Of a DNA stretch of 22,189 bases, positions 1 through 7,530 are shown in pieces (within the stretch, counting starts at the first letter, position 1; each line of letters opens with the position of its first letter). A program made the position numbers and the translations under genes. The stretch is from JANOBJ01 sp031411575. Lineage in GTDB: Bacteria; Pseudomonadota; Gammaproteobacteria; Burkholderiales; Burkholderiaceae_C. The stretch covers positions 1 through 22,189 of the forward strand of contig JANOBJ010000087.1 in assembly GCA_031411575.1 (NCBI GenBank). Reading direction: 5' to 3'. The notes beneath the pieces are model-generated. The model was not told where the DNA came from, did no database searches, and saw only the letters and a program-made list of their open reading frames with translations.

Positions 1-578
1 CCGCCAAGGTGGAGGCCGGCGCCAACGTCGTGGTGTTTGGCCTGGGCGGCATCGGGCTCAACGTGATCCAGGGCGCAAAGATGGTGGGGGCCGACAAAAT
101 CATCGGCGTCGACCTGAACCCGGCCCGTGAAGCGATGGCGCGCAGCTTCGGCATGACGCATTTCCTGAACCCCAAAGACATCGAAGCCGCAGGCGGCAAC
201 CTGGTGGACGCCATCGTGCAGCTGACCGACGGCGGCGCCGATTACAGCTTCGAGTGCATCGGCAACACCAGGGTGATGCGCCAGGCGCTGGAATGCACGC
301 ACAAGGGCTGGGGCCGCAGCATCATCATCGGCGTGGCCGAGGCCGGTGCCGAGATCAGCACTCGCCCGTTTCAGCTGGTGACGGGCCGCAAATGGGAAGG
401 CTCGGCCTTTGGTGGCGCCCGCGGCCGTACCGATGTGCCGAAGATCGTCGATTGGTACATGGACGGCAAGATCAACATCGACAGCCTGATCACCCACACC
501 ATGCCGCTGCAAGACATCAACAAGGGGTTCGACCTGATGAAGCGCGGCGAGTCGATCCGCGGCGTCGTGCTGTTTTGA
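1..578 (+). CDS. frmA: S-(hydroxymethyl)glutathione dehydrogenase / class III alcohol dehydrogenase, 3' part
   Basis: This is the C-terminal half (about 192 residues) of a zinc-dependent class III alcohol dehydrogenase; the start lies outside the window and the reading frame is open from base 3. The family oxidises S-(hydroxymethyl)glutathione to S-formylglutathione with NAD in cytoplasmic formaldehyde detoxification. The visible part begins in the Rossmann fold with the dinucleotide motif GLGGIG, followed by an acidic residue at the expected strand end (GVDLN). Class III hallmarks follow: ECIGNTRVMRQALE, the RKWEGSAFGGARGR segment and a C-terminus ending RGVVLF. The catalytic zinc ligands are upstream and cannot be checked. 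No S-formylglutathione hydrolase gene follows; the next gene starts 112 bases downstream and is unrelated. Confidence 0.95.
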   Translation, partial: AKVEAGANVVVFGLGGIGLNVIQGAKMVGADKIIGVDLNPAREAMARSFGMTHFLNPKDIEAAGGNLVDAIVQLTDGGADYSFECIGNTRVMRQALECTHKGWGRSIIIGVAEAGAEISTRPFQLVTGRKWEGSAFGGARGRTDVPKIVDWYMDGKINIDSLITHTMPLQDINKGFDLMKRGESIRGVVLF

Positions 579-690
579 GGGCCGGCGTCAATCAGCCGGG
601 TCGGCAGGTTCGACCACCACGGCGCCCCGCCGTGCGCTGGGGGCAGAAACTTAAACGCACCGCAAGCCTCGGCGGCGACAATCGCCGGCT

Positions 691-2382
691 ATGGGCTTGA
701 AACTGTTTCGCACCACCGGGTTTGCGACGTTGCCGGTGGGCGCGGCGCCGACCGGCCAGTCGGCCGTGCGTCCGTCGGTGCTGCTGGTGCTCGCCAGCAT
801 CTGGATTGCCACCGCTTGCAACCTCGCGCTGTGGCGCGAATTCACGCGGTTGCCCGAGCTGGCCAACACCCGCGGCGCGTTGTTTGCCGTGGCGCTAGGT
901 GTCGTCATCGCGGCCACCACCTGCGCGCTGTTGAGCCTGTTTGCCTGGCGCTGGACGATGAAGCCGGTGATTTCGCTGTTCCTGCTGGCGGCGGCGTTTG
1001 GCGGCTATTTCATGATGGCCTATGGCGTGGTGATCGACGCCACGATGATGGTCAATGTGCTGCAGACCGACCCGCGCGAGACCCGGGATCTGCTCAACTG
1101 GCGGCTCGCCCTGAGCGTGCTGCTGCTGGCCGTGCTGCCGATGCTCTGGCTGTGGCGCCAGCCGATGCCGCGCGTCGGCGTGTTCAAGCGGCTGTTCTGG
1201 AACGCTGCACTTTTTATAGCCAGCTGTGTCGTATTGGCGGCGACTCTGGCGATTTCCTACAAGGATATCTCGTCGGTGATGCGCAGCCACACGCAGCTGC
1301 GCTACCTGATCAACCCGCTCAACTCGTTCTACGCGCTGGGCGTGATTGCCGCCAAACCGTGGCAACTCAATACCAAGGTGCTGCTGCCCGTTGGCGAGGA
1401 CGCGCGGCTGGGCGCGCGCTATGCCGGGCAGCCCAAACCGCCGCTGCTGTTGCTGGTGCTGGGCGAGACGGCGCGCAGCGGCAACTTCGGCATCAATGGC
1501 TATGCACGGCCGACCACACCGCAGCTGGCACGCGCCAATGCGGTGAGCCTGCGCAATGTGTGGTCGTGCGGCACCAGCACCGCCGCATCGGTGCCCTGCA
1601 TGTTCTCGCACCTGGGGCGCGAGGCGTTCGAGGCGCGCCGCAACAACTACGAAAACGCACTGGAAGTGCTGGAGCGCTCCGGCCTGGCGGTGCTTTGGAT
1701 CAACAACCAGACCGGCTGCAAGGGCGTGTGCGAGCGCACCCCCAACGTGACCACGCCGCGAGCCGACCTGCCCGGCCTGTGCGCGGGCGGCGAGTGTTTT
1801 GACGAGATCATGCTGAAGGACCTGAACGCACGCATTGCCGCCATGCCCGCCGAACGGCGCGCGCGCGGTGTGGTGCTGGTGATGCACCAGATGGGTAGCC
1901 ACGGGCCGGCTTACTACAAGCGTTCGCCGCCCGCGTTCAAGGCTTTCATGCCCGAATGCACGAGCAACGCGCTGCAGGCTTGCCCGCAGGAGCAGGTGGT
2001 CAACGCGTATGACAACACCATCCTGTACACCGATCATTTTCTGGGGCTGGCGATCAACTGGCTGCAGGTGCAGGAGCCGCAGTTTGCGACCGCCATGCTG
2101 TACGTCTCGGACCACGGCGAATCGCTGGGCGAAAACAACCTTTACCTGCACGGCCTGCCGTACGCCATTGCGCCCGACGTGCAAAAGCGGGTGCCGTGGA
2201 TCACCTGGCTGTCGGCGTCGTTCGAGCAGCGCACCGGCGTGCGCGCGGCCTGCCTGAAGCAGCAGCTCGACACCCGCTACTCGCACGACAACTACTTTCA
2301 CTCGGTGCTGGGCTTGCTGGACGTGCAGACCCTCATCTACCAGCGCAGCCTGGACTTGTACGCCCCCTGCGCGGGGCGGTGA
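691..2382 (+). CDS. eptA: EptA/MCR-like phosphoethanolamine transferase
   Basis: This 563-residue inner-membrane protein should transfer phosphoethanolamine from phosphatidylethanolamine to lipid A, the reaction that lowers sensitivity to polymyxins. About the first 200 residues carry several hydrophobic transmembrane segments; the rest is a periplasmic sulfatase-fold domain. Metal and catalytic residues of the EptA/MCR family are all visible: GETAR with E259, the nucleophile T297 in CGTSTAASVPC, D474-H475 in SDHGESLGE, H487 in YLHGLPY, and the MHQMGSHGPAYYKR segment. Cysteine pairs typical of the periplasmic domain are present. The chosen ATG has only a weak ribosome site, so a slightly later start is possible. 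A single CTTAA half-site lies just upstream, too little to claim PmrA control. Intrinsic EptA homologues are common in environmental betaproteobacteria, so resistance should not be assumed. Confidence 0.93.
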   Translation: MGLKLFRTTGFATLPVGAAPTGQSAVRPSVLLVLASIWIATACNLALWREFTRLPELANTRGALFAVALGVVIAATTCALLSLFAWRWTMKPVISLFLLAAAFGGYFMMAYGVVIDATMMVNVLQTDPRETRDLLNWRLALSVLLLAVLPMLWLWRQPMPRVGVFKRLFWNAALFIASCVVLAATLAISYKDISSVMRSHTQLRYLINPLNSFYALGVIAAKPWQLNTKVLLPVGEDARLGARYAGQPKPPLLLLVLGETARSGNFGINGYARPTTPQLARANAVSLRNVWSCGTSTAASVPCMFSHLGREAFEARRNNYENALEVLERSGLAVLWINNQTGCKGVCERTPNVTTPRADLPGLCAGGECFDEIMLKDLNARIAAMPAERRARGVVLVMHQMGSHGPAYYKRSPPAFKAFMPECTSNALQACPQEQVVNAYDNTILYTDHFLGLAINWLQVQEPQFATAMLYVSDHGESLGENNLYLHGLPYAIAPDVQKRVPWITWLSASFEQRTGVRAACLKQQLDTRYSHDNYFHSVLGLLDVQTLIYQRSLDLYAPCAGR

Positions 2383-2450
2383 CCGCAAGGGGCGGTGCTT
2401 CTGCGCACCACGGCGCCCGCTGAAGCATCTGGCGAGGCCAGACCCGATAA

Positions 2451-2514
2451 CTATTATTTATATAGCAAACTATGACCATCCGACGGGGACAACAGGCACA
2501 TTTGACTTAAAAAA
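2451..2514 (+). repeat. Interspersed hairpin-plus-tail repeat, copy A
   Basis: An AT-rich degenerate hairpin (CTAT...ATAG) is followed by the tail CAAACTATGACCATCC, then GGGGACAACAGG and ATTTGACTTAAAAAA. The same order of blocks occurs at 3802-3847 in the same orientation and at 19008-19076 in reverse. It lies in the 158-base gap between eptA and the convergent radical SAM gene, which holds nothing else recognisable. Confidence 0.75.
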
Positions 2515-2540
2515 TGGCAAATTGACGCCGTGAGCGCCGC

Positions 2541-3635
2541 TCAGAACAGACTGGCCTGACCGACCGCGCCACCGGGCTGAAAACGGCCCAGATCCAGCTC
2601 GGTGCGCACGCGGTTCAGCGCCAGCCGGGCGCAGGCTTTTTCAAACCGCTGGCGGATCAGGTCGGCCCACAGACCGCTGCCCTTCATGCGGGTGGCAAAG
2701 TCGGCCGAATAGTCCTTGCCGCCGCGCATGTCGTGGATGCGCGCCAGCGTGCGCGCGGCGCGCTCTGGGTAGTTCAGCTCCAGCCACTGCCGGAACAGCG
2801 GGCTCACTTCCCACGGCAGGCGCAGCACGGTGTAGAACGCGGTGCGCGCGCCGGCCTGGGCGGCGGCCTCCAGCACCTGCTCCATGTCGTCATTGAGGAA
2901 GGGAATTTGCGGCGCGACGCTCACGCCCACCGGCACCCCGGCGTCGGCCAGCGCGCGGATGGTGCGCAGACGCCGGTGCGGCGCGGCGGCGCGCGGCTCG
3001 AGACGGCGCGCCAGCGCCGCGTCCAGCGTGGTGATGGTGACGTAGACCGCCGCCAGATGCTGTGCGGCCATCGGCGCGATCAGATCCAGGTCGCGCTCGA
3101 CCCCGCTGCCCTTGGTGACCAGCGAAAACGCATGCCCCGCGTCCCGCAGCACCTCGATCACGCCGCGCGTGAGCTGCAGGTCGCGTTCGACCGGCTGGTA
3201 GCAGTCGGTCGCCGAGCCGAGATTGAGCAGCTGCGGCCGGTAGCCGGGCCGCGACAGCTCGGCGCGCAGCACCGTGGCGATATTGCGCTTGGCAATGATC
3301 TTCGTCTCGAAATCAAGCCCCGGCGACAGGCCCAGGTAGCTGTGGGTGGGCCGCGCGTAGCAATAAATGCAGCCGTGCTCGCAGCCCCGATACGGGTTCA
3401 CCGACAAGTCGAAGTAGATGTCGGGCGAATCGTTGCCGGTGATGGCGCTTTTGGCGTCTTCAAAAATGACCTGGGTGGCGGGCGGAGCGGCGGCGTCCTC
3501 CGGGTCCAGGCCCTGCTCCAGCGTGCCCCAGCCGTCGTCAAAGGTGTCCCGCGCATCGCGCGAGAACCGGTGCGCCAGGCGCGTCGCGGCACCGCGGCCC
3601 TTGATGGCGTGGACGGGAATGGTGGCGTCTGGCAT
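2541..3635 (-). CDS. PA0069-family radical SAM protein (SPL-like), probably SOS-induced
   Basis: This 364-residue protein carries the radical SAM 4Fe-4S motif CEHGCIYC (C85, C89, C92 from the chosen start), preceded by SVNPYRG and followed by YARPTH, the signature of the PA0069/Rv2578c family related to spore photoproduct lyase. Its exact reaction is unknown; a DNA-repair or RNA-modification role is only inferred from that relationship. The family N-terminus (IKGRGA) lies close to the ATG at 3635. The frame stays open up to an ATG at 3767, but that start would lie upstream of the predicted promoter and LexA operator at 3703-3749, so the shorter start is preferred, although its ribosome site is weak. 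The gene stands alone, convergent with eptA and divergent from the GbsR regulator, and is bracketed by two direct copies of a short repeat. Confidence 0.85.
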   Translation of the reverse strand: MPDATIPVHAIKGRGAATRLAHRFSRDARDTFDDGWGTLEQGLDPEDAAAPPATQVIFEDAKSAITGNDSPDIYFDLSVNPYRGCEHGCIYCYARPTHSYLGLSPGLDFETKIIAKRNIATVLRAELSRPGYRPQLLNLGSATDCYQPVERDLQLTRGVIEVLRDAGHAFSLVTKGSGVERDLDLIAPMAAQHLAAVYVTITTLDAALARRLEPRAAAPHRRLRTIRALADAGVPVGVSVAPQIPFLNDDMEQVLEAAAQAGARTAFYTVLRLPWEVSPLFRQWLELNYPERAARTLARIHDMRGGKDYSADFATRMKGSGLWADLIRQRFEKACARLALNRVRTELDLGRFQPGGAVGQASLF

Positions 3636-3702
3636 GGGGTGGGCAGGAAGGGTAGCAAGGCGGGCTGGGGCCGGTTGGGGGGCCGCCGTCGCGACACCGA
3701 AT

Positions 3703-3722
3703 AACTGGTTATAAAAACAGTA
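3703..3722 (-). promoter_or_regulatory. LexA (SOS) operator
   Basis: On the minus strand the site reads CTGTTTTTATAACCAG, that is CTG-N10-CAG with an AT-rich core. It is close to the gamma/betaproteobacterial LexA consensus CTGT-N8-ACAG, and its flanks (TA before CTGT) also match. It abuts the predicted -10 element and lies about 70 bases upstream of the radical SAM start. My recollection is that PA0069 belongs to the published Pseudomonas aeruginosa SOS regulon, which would fit. Confidence 0.8.
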
Positions 3723-3749
3723 TTCTGACGACCGGAGCGGGAAAGTCAA
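3722..3749 (-). promoter_or_regulatory. Predicted sigma-70 promoter of the radical SAM gene
   Basis: On the minus strand TTGACT (3749-3744) is followed after 16 bases by CAGAAT (3727-3722), a 5/6 and 4/6 match to the -35 and -10 consensus. The LexA operator begins at the end of the -10 element, the usual arrangement for SOS repression. Confidence 0.5.
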
Positions 3750-3801
3750 TGTGTCCGCCGTCGCCATCGTGCAGCACTTCAGCCGCTTGCTCGCATTTAA
3801 A

Positions 3802-3847
3802 TGCTATTATTTTAATAGCAATTTATGACCATCCGATGCGGACAACG
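3802..3847 (+). repeat. Interspersed hairpin-plus-tail repeat, copy B
   Basis: A perfect 8-bp stem TGCTATTA / TAATAGCA with a 3-base loop is followed by ATTTATGACCATCCGATGCG and GACAACGG, matching copies A and C. A perfect GCATTTAAATGC palindrome immediately precedes and partly overlaps it. ACAACGG in the tail can also pair with CCGTTGT at 3870-3876. The further ATTTGACTT block of copies A and C is not conserved here. Confidence 0.75.
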
Positions 3848-3912
3848 GGCATAAAAAGCATCAAAAACACCGTTGTGACCCCGGTTGGCCCGGCATGCCC
3901 TACTGCCGTCCT

Positions 3913-3938
3913 GAGTTTTCAGTAATTCCTGAAAACTC
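3913..3938 (+). promoter_or_regulatory. Perfect palindromic operator upstream of the gbsR-cydAB operon
   Basis: Ten-base arms GAGTTTTCAG and CTGAAAACTC flank a 6-base centre (TAATTC). The palindrome covers the 17-base spacer and overlaps the -35 of the predicted promoter for the downstream operon. It is the obvious candidate binding site for the GbsR/MarR protein encoded 26 bases downstream, which would give autorepression of the regulator and cydAB together. Confidence 0.65.
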
Positions 3939-3944
3939 ACTAAT
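3916..3944 (+). promoter_or_regulatory. Predicted promoter of the gbsR-cydAB operon
   Basis: TTTTCA (3916-3921) and ACTAAT (3939-3944) are separated by 17 bases, each matching its consensus hexamer at four of six positions. Transcription would begin near 3951, leaving a leader of only about a dozen bases before the ATG at 3964. Confidence 0.4.
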
Positions 3945-3963
3945 TTCGGGGCACAATGTCGCC

Positions 3964-4548
3964 ATGTCGTCCGATACCCACCTGCCGCCCCTGAACCGCC
4001 AGTTCGTCGCCCACTTCGGCGAGATGGGGAGCAAATGGGGCATCAACCTCACGGTCGGGCAGATCTACGCGCTGATCTTCATCTCGCCGCGCGCGCTCAA
4101 TGCCGACGAGATTGCCGAGGCGCTGGAGTTCTCGCGCTCCAACGTCAGCATGGGGCTCAAAGAGCTGCAGGGCTGGCGCCTGGTGCGGCTGCGCCACCAG
4201 AGCGGCGACCGGCGTGAGTACTTCGAGGCGCCGGCCGACGTGTGGGAGATTTTCCGGGTGCTGGCCGAAGAGCGTCGCCGCCGCGAGATCGAGCCCACCC
4301 TGTCGATGCTGCGCATGGCGCTGCTGGAGGAACCCACCAACGACGCCGAACGCCACGCGCAGGCCCGCATGCGCCAGATGCACGACCTGATTGACCGGCT
4401 ATTGACCTGGTTCGATGATGTGCAGAAACTCAGCAACGAGACGGCGATGCAACTGATGGGCATGGGCGCCACGGTGACGAAAGTTCTGGAGTTCAAGGAC
4501 CGCATGACCGGCCGCGGACCGGCCAAAAACACCAACCAGGAGCCTTGA
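3964..4548 (+). CDS. GbsR/MarR-family transcriptional regulator of the cydAB operon
   Basis: This 194-residue protein is a GbsR-type (COG1510-like) winged-helix repressor. An N-terminal helical segment (QFVAHFGEMGSKWGI) is followed by the winged helix, in which ALNADEIAEALEFSRSNVSMGLKELQ is the helix-turn-helix and VRLRHQSGDRREYFEA the wing. The C-terminal half is helical and probably dimerises. The ATG at 3964 is preferred over an in-frame ATG at 3895 because the latter lies upstream of the predicted promoter and palindrome at 3913-3944. Its stop codon overlaps the cydA start (ATGA), so the two are translationally coupled. It is therefore likely to control the bd oxidase genes; the signal it senses cannot be told from the sequence. 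Confidence 0.9.
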   Translation: MSSDTHLPPLNRQFVAHFGEMGSKWGINLTVGQIYALIFISPRALNADEIAEALEFSRSNVSMGLKELQGWRLVRLRHQSGDRREYFEAPADVWEIFRVLAEERRRREIEPTLSMLRMALLEEPTNDAERHAQARMRQMHDLIDRLLTWFDDVQKLSNETAMQLMGMGATVTKVLEFKDRMTGRGPAKNTNQEP

Positions 4549-5939
4549 TGGACACCCTGCTGCTCGCGCGACTGCAATTCGCCGCCAACATCAGCTTTCA
4601 CATCCTCTTTCCGACCATCACGATTGCGCTGTGCTGGTTGCTGCTGTTCTTCCGCCTGCGCTTCGCGGCGACGCGCGGCACGCCCGACGGCACCGCGTGG
4701 GAACAGGCCTATTACTTCTGGACCAAGGTGTTTGCGCTGACCTTCGCGCTCGGCGTGGTGTCGGGCATCACCATGAGCTTCCAGTTCGGCACCAACTGGC
4801 CGGGCTTCATGCAGAAAACCGGCAACATTTCCGGCCCGCTGCTGGGCTACGAGGTGCTGACGGCGTTTTTCCTCGAAGCCACCTTCCTGGGCATCATGCT
4901 GTTCGGTCGCGGCCGCGTGTCCGAGCGCACCCACCTGGTGGCCACGATGCTGGTCGCGCTGGGCACCACGATGTCAGCCTTCTGGATCTTGAGCCTGAAC
5001 TCGTGGTTGCAGACGCCGGCGGGCTATGAAATCATCGACGGCAAGTTCCACGCAACCGACTGGCTGGCGGTGGTGTTCAACCCCTCGTTTCCGTACCGGT
5101 TCACCCACAAGCTGCTGGCCTCGGCGCTGACTGCCTCTTTCCTGGTGGCGGGCCTGAGCGCCTGGCAGTTCCTCAAGGGTACGGCCAATGCCGGCACGCA
5201 CAAGGCGTTTCGTACCGCCGTGGTGGCCGCCGCCATTGCCATCCCGCTGCAGATTTTCATGGGCGACCTGCATGGGCTGAACACGCTCAAGCACCAGCCC
5301 GCCAAGATCGCCGCGATCGAAGCCGTGTGGCAAACCGAAAAAGGCGCGCCGCTGGTGCTGTTCGGCTGGCCCAGCGAAAAAGAGGGCAAGACGCTGTACG
5401 CCATCGAAGTACCCAAGATGGCCAGCCTGATCCTCACGCACGACCCGGAAGGCGAGATCAGGGGGCTGAATGAGTTTGCCGGCACGCACCCGCCGGTGGC
5501 GCCGCTGTTCTGGGGTTTTCGCATCATGGTGGGCGTGGGTTTTGCCATGCTGGCGGTCTCTTGGCTGTCGGCCTGGCTGTTGTGGCGGCGCAAGGGCGGG
5601 GCCACGGACGCGGCGCGCACCGCCCTACCCCGCCCCTGGCTGTGGGTGCTGGCGGGCATGACGTTCACGGGCTGGGTGGCCACCCTGTCGGGCTGGTACG
5701 TGACGGAGATCGGCCGCCAGCCCTATGTGGTGTACGGGCTGGTGAAAACCGCCGACGTGGTGGCACCGCATGCGCCACCGCTGGTGGCGCTGACACTGGC
5801 GGCCTATCTGATTGTCTATGGCCTGTTGCTGCTGGCCTACATCGGCGTGCTCAAGTTCATGGCCGAACACCCCAACAAGCCCGACCCAGCCGCGCCGGTG
5901 GGCAGCCCCGGCATTTCCGCCGCCGCCGGCAACGCCTGA
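4548..5939 (+). CDS. cydA: Cytochrome bd ubiquinol oxidase subunit I
   Basis: This 463-residue polytopic subunit binds haems b558, b595 and d and oxidises quinol while reducing oxygen in the inner membrane. Conserved residues are visible: H18 (haem ligand), E102 and E110 in GYEVLTAFFLEATFLG, H187 (b558 ligand in YRFTHKLLA), M327 (second b558 ligand in FRIMVG), Q-loop residues K253 and E258 in KIAAIEA, and GRQP at 389-392. It is shorter than the roughly 520 residues of Escherichia coli CydA, indicating a short Q-loop (CIO/S-type) enzyme. Translation starts at the ATG overlapping the regulator stop, behind the ribosome site AGGAG at 4538-4542; a TTG one codon earlier is less likely. Confidence 0.97.
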   Translation: MDTLLLARLQFAANISFHILFPTITIALCWLLLFFRLRFAATRGTPDGTAWEQAYYFWTKVFALTFALGVVSGITMSFQFGTNWPGFMQKTGNISGPLLGYEVLTAFFLEATFLGIMLFGRGRVSERTHLVATMLVALGTTMSAFWILSLNSWLQTPAGYEIIDGKFHATDWLAVVFNPSFPYRFTHKLLASALTASFLVAGLSAWQFLKGTANAGTHKAFRTAVVAAAIAIPLQIFMGDLHGLNTLKHQPAKIAAIEAVWQTEKGAPLVLFGWPSEKEGKTLYAIEVPKMASLILTHDPEGEIRGLNEFAGTHPPVAPLFWGFRIMVGVGFAMLAVSWLSAWLLWRRKGGATDAARTALPRPWLWVLAGMTFTGWVATLSGWYVTEIGRQPYVVYGLVKTADVVAPHAPPLVALTLAAYLIVYGLLLLAYIGVLKFMAEHPNKPDPAAPVGSPGISAAAGNA

Positions 5940-5949
5940 AGGAGCGCAC

Positions 5950-6960
5950 ATGCAACCGATCACCTGGGCTTACCTGGTTCCCCTGCTGTTCATGGCCGTG
6001 ATGGGGCTGTCGCTGCTGGTCTACGTGGTGCTGGACGGCTACGACCTGGGGGTGGGCATCCTGCTGCCCTTTGCCACCGACGACGAGAAAGACACCATGG
6101 TGTCGAGCATCGGCCCCTTCTGGGATGCCAACGAGACCTGGTTGGTGCTGGGGGTGGGCGTATTGCTGGTGGCGTTTCCCATGGCGCACGGCATCGTGTT
6201 GCAGGCGCTGTACCTGCCGGTGGCGGTGATGCTGATCGGGTTGATCCTGCGCGGCGTGGCGTTTGATTTCCGGGTCAAGGCGCAGGCCAGCCACAAGCCG
6301 CGCTGGAATAGGGTGTTCTTTGCCGGTTCGCTGGTCACCACGCTGGCGCAGGGCTGGATGCTGGGCAGCTACATCACGGGCTTCAACCCGGGCGCCTTTT
6401 CGCTCGCGTTCAACTTGGGCATCGCGCTGGCACTGCCGGCGGCCTACGTGATGCTGGGCGCGGGCTGGCTGATCATGAAGACCAGCGACGCGCTGCAACT
6501 GAAGGCGGTGGCCTGGGCGCGTCGCGCGCTATGGCCCATGGGCCTGGCACTGGTGGCGATCTCTTTGGCAACACCACTGGTCAGCGCCGCGGTGTTCGAA
6601 AAATGGTTTGCGCTCCCCCAGCTGTTTGCCTTGCTGCCGATTCCACTGACGTGCGCGGCGGCGTTCTGGGCGCTGCGGCATGTGGTCACGCACCCCAAAA
6701 CCGTGCTGGGGGGCTATGGCTGGGTGGTGTTTGCGGCCACGGTGCTGATCTTTGTGCTGGCGTTCTTCGGGCTGGCCTACAGCATCTTTCCCTACATCGT
6801 GATCGACCGCGTGACGGTGTGGGAGGCCGCCAGTTCTACCGAGGCCCTGACCATCAGCTTTATCGGCGTGGCCATCACGCTGCCGGCGATCGTGGGCTAC
6901 ACGGTCTTCATGTACCGCGTGTTCTGGGGCAAGGCCGGCGAACTGACCTACGGGTTGTAA
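5950..6960 (+). CDS. cydB: Cytochrome bd ubiquinol oxidase subunit II
   Basis: This 336-residue partner subunit of CydA starts 10 bases after the cydA stop, behind an excellent AAGGAG site at 5939-5944. It has the typical hydrophobic profile and the signatures VLDGYDLGVG near the N-terminus, PFWDANETWLVLGVGVLLVAFP, and FDFR in the loop before the central helices. The frame is open upstream to 5812, but that region is inside cydA and its translation is not membrane-like. No CydX-like small subunit (a MWYF-type micropeptide) is encoded after it; the operon ends at a GC-rich hairpin six bases past the stop. Confidence 0.97.
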   Translation: MQPITWAYLVPLLFMAVMGLSLLVYVVLDGYDLGVGILLPFATDDEKDTMVSSIGPFWDANETWLVLGVGVLLVAFPMAHGIVLQALYLPVAVMLIGLILRGVAFDFRVKAQASHKPRWNRVFFAGSLVTTLAQGWMLGSYITGFNPGAFSLAFNLGIALALPAAYVMLGAGWLIMKTSDALQLKAVAWARRALWPMGLALVAISLATPLVSAAVFEKWFALPQLFALLPIPLTCAAAFWALRHVVTHPKTVLGGYGWVVFAATVLIFVLAFFGLAYSIFPYIVIDRVTVWEAASSTEALTISFIGVAITLPAIVGYTVFMYRVFWGKAGELTYGL

Positions 6961-6965
6961 CGGAA

Positions 6966-6990
6966 CCCGCACGACGCCTCTGCGTGCGGG
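6966..6990 (+). terminator. GC-rich hairpin after cydB
   Basis: Arms CCCGCACG (6966-6973) and CGTGCGGG (6983-6990) form a perfect 8-bp stem with a 9-base loop directly after the cydB stop. No U-tract follows, so it may be a 3'-end stabiliser or a weak terminator. Confidence 0.5.
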
Positions 6991-7245
6991 CTGGCCCAGC
7001 GCGACGTCAATGTCGCAATCGGTTACATATTTTCCACCCTCTGTGTTCACTGGCGAAACAGTTCTGCGCCGGTAGGACGATTGGGCTTTTCTCGTGTGCG
7101 GGCCGGTGCAGGCAGCGCGCCAAGCGGCGAACCAGCAAAAACTCCCGGTTTTAACGCATCAATCCCCAAAATTGTGCGCAATCTGTGCGATTGTTCACGT
7201 CTGGCAGGCCAGACTGTTGCTGGGCCGGCGATCGATCGCACCAGG

Positions 7246-7267
7246 AGTGTTTCATTCTTGAAACACT
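7246..7267. promoter_or_regulatory. Putative upstream activating sequence for MCO1
   Basis: A perfect inverted repeat with arms AGTGTTTCA and TGAAACACT flanks a 4-base centre (TTCT). Its centre is about 104 bases before the TGGCAC of the sigma-54 promoter, a normal enhancer distance. Related sites occur upstream of MCO2. Confidence 0.75.
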
Positions 7268-7360
7268 TTGGCTTTTGCGACGCCTTGGATTTGGGGGTGA
7301 GCCGATGCTGGTTTCTGTAACTCTTTGATTCGGCTACGGTTTTCAGATCCACCGTAACAC

Positions 7361-7376
7361 TGGCACGCATCTTGTT
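7361..7376 (+). promoter_or_regulatory. Sigma-54 promoter of MCO1
   Basis: TGGCACGCATCTTGTT matches the -24/-12 consensus TGGCAC-N5-TTGCA with an intact GG and the correct 5-base spacing; the -12 GC is GT here. Transcription would start near 7386-7390. Confidence 0.75.
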
Positions 7377-7479
7377 ACTGGTTAGCTGGAAAGTAATCAT
7401 GGAAGCGGTGGCTGACAGTCACCGGAAATGACGCGGGATACACCGCAATACCTACAGCATCCGGTTGGGAAGGATAGCG

Positions 7480-7530
7480 ATGAGCTTGATCAGTCCGTTC
7501 AATTTTTCGCCCGAGGGCGCATGGACGTGA
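7480..7530 (+). CDS. Possible 16-residue leader peptide in the MCO1 leader
   Basis: ATG at 7480 follows a strong GGAAGGA ribosome site and opens a short frame encoding MSLISPFNFSPEGAWT before TGA. It lies inside the predicted MCO1 leader. It has no metal-binding cysteines or histidines, and codon run-through is too short to judge, so translation is unproven. The leader of MCO2 has no homologous peptide. Confidence 0.2.
   Translation: MSLISPFNFSPEGAWT

Noticed and set aside
1209..1220. TTTTTATAGC inside eptA resembling the hairpin of the interspersed repeat
   Set aside because: There is no second arm and no ATGACCATCC tail; it encodes part of a transmembrane segment.
895..2388. Long open frame antisense to eptA, and similar long antisense frames at 16273-17613 and 19191-21320
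   Set aside because: They mirror strongly supported genes, are rich in H, R, A and G as expected for reverse frames of GC-rich coding DNA, and show no domain or ribosome site.
3636..3767. 44-residue N-terminal extension of the radical SAM protein
   Set aside because: It would start upstream of the predicted promoter and LexA operator, and its sequence does not resemble the family N-terminus.
6961..7060. A CydX-like small gene after cydB
   Set aside because: No MWYF-type micropeptide or ribosome site was found before the hairpin or just after it.
7081..7320. 79-codon open frame upstream of MCO1
   Set aside because: It runs through the activator palindrome, lacks a ribosome site, and has no recognisable features.
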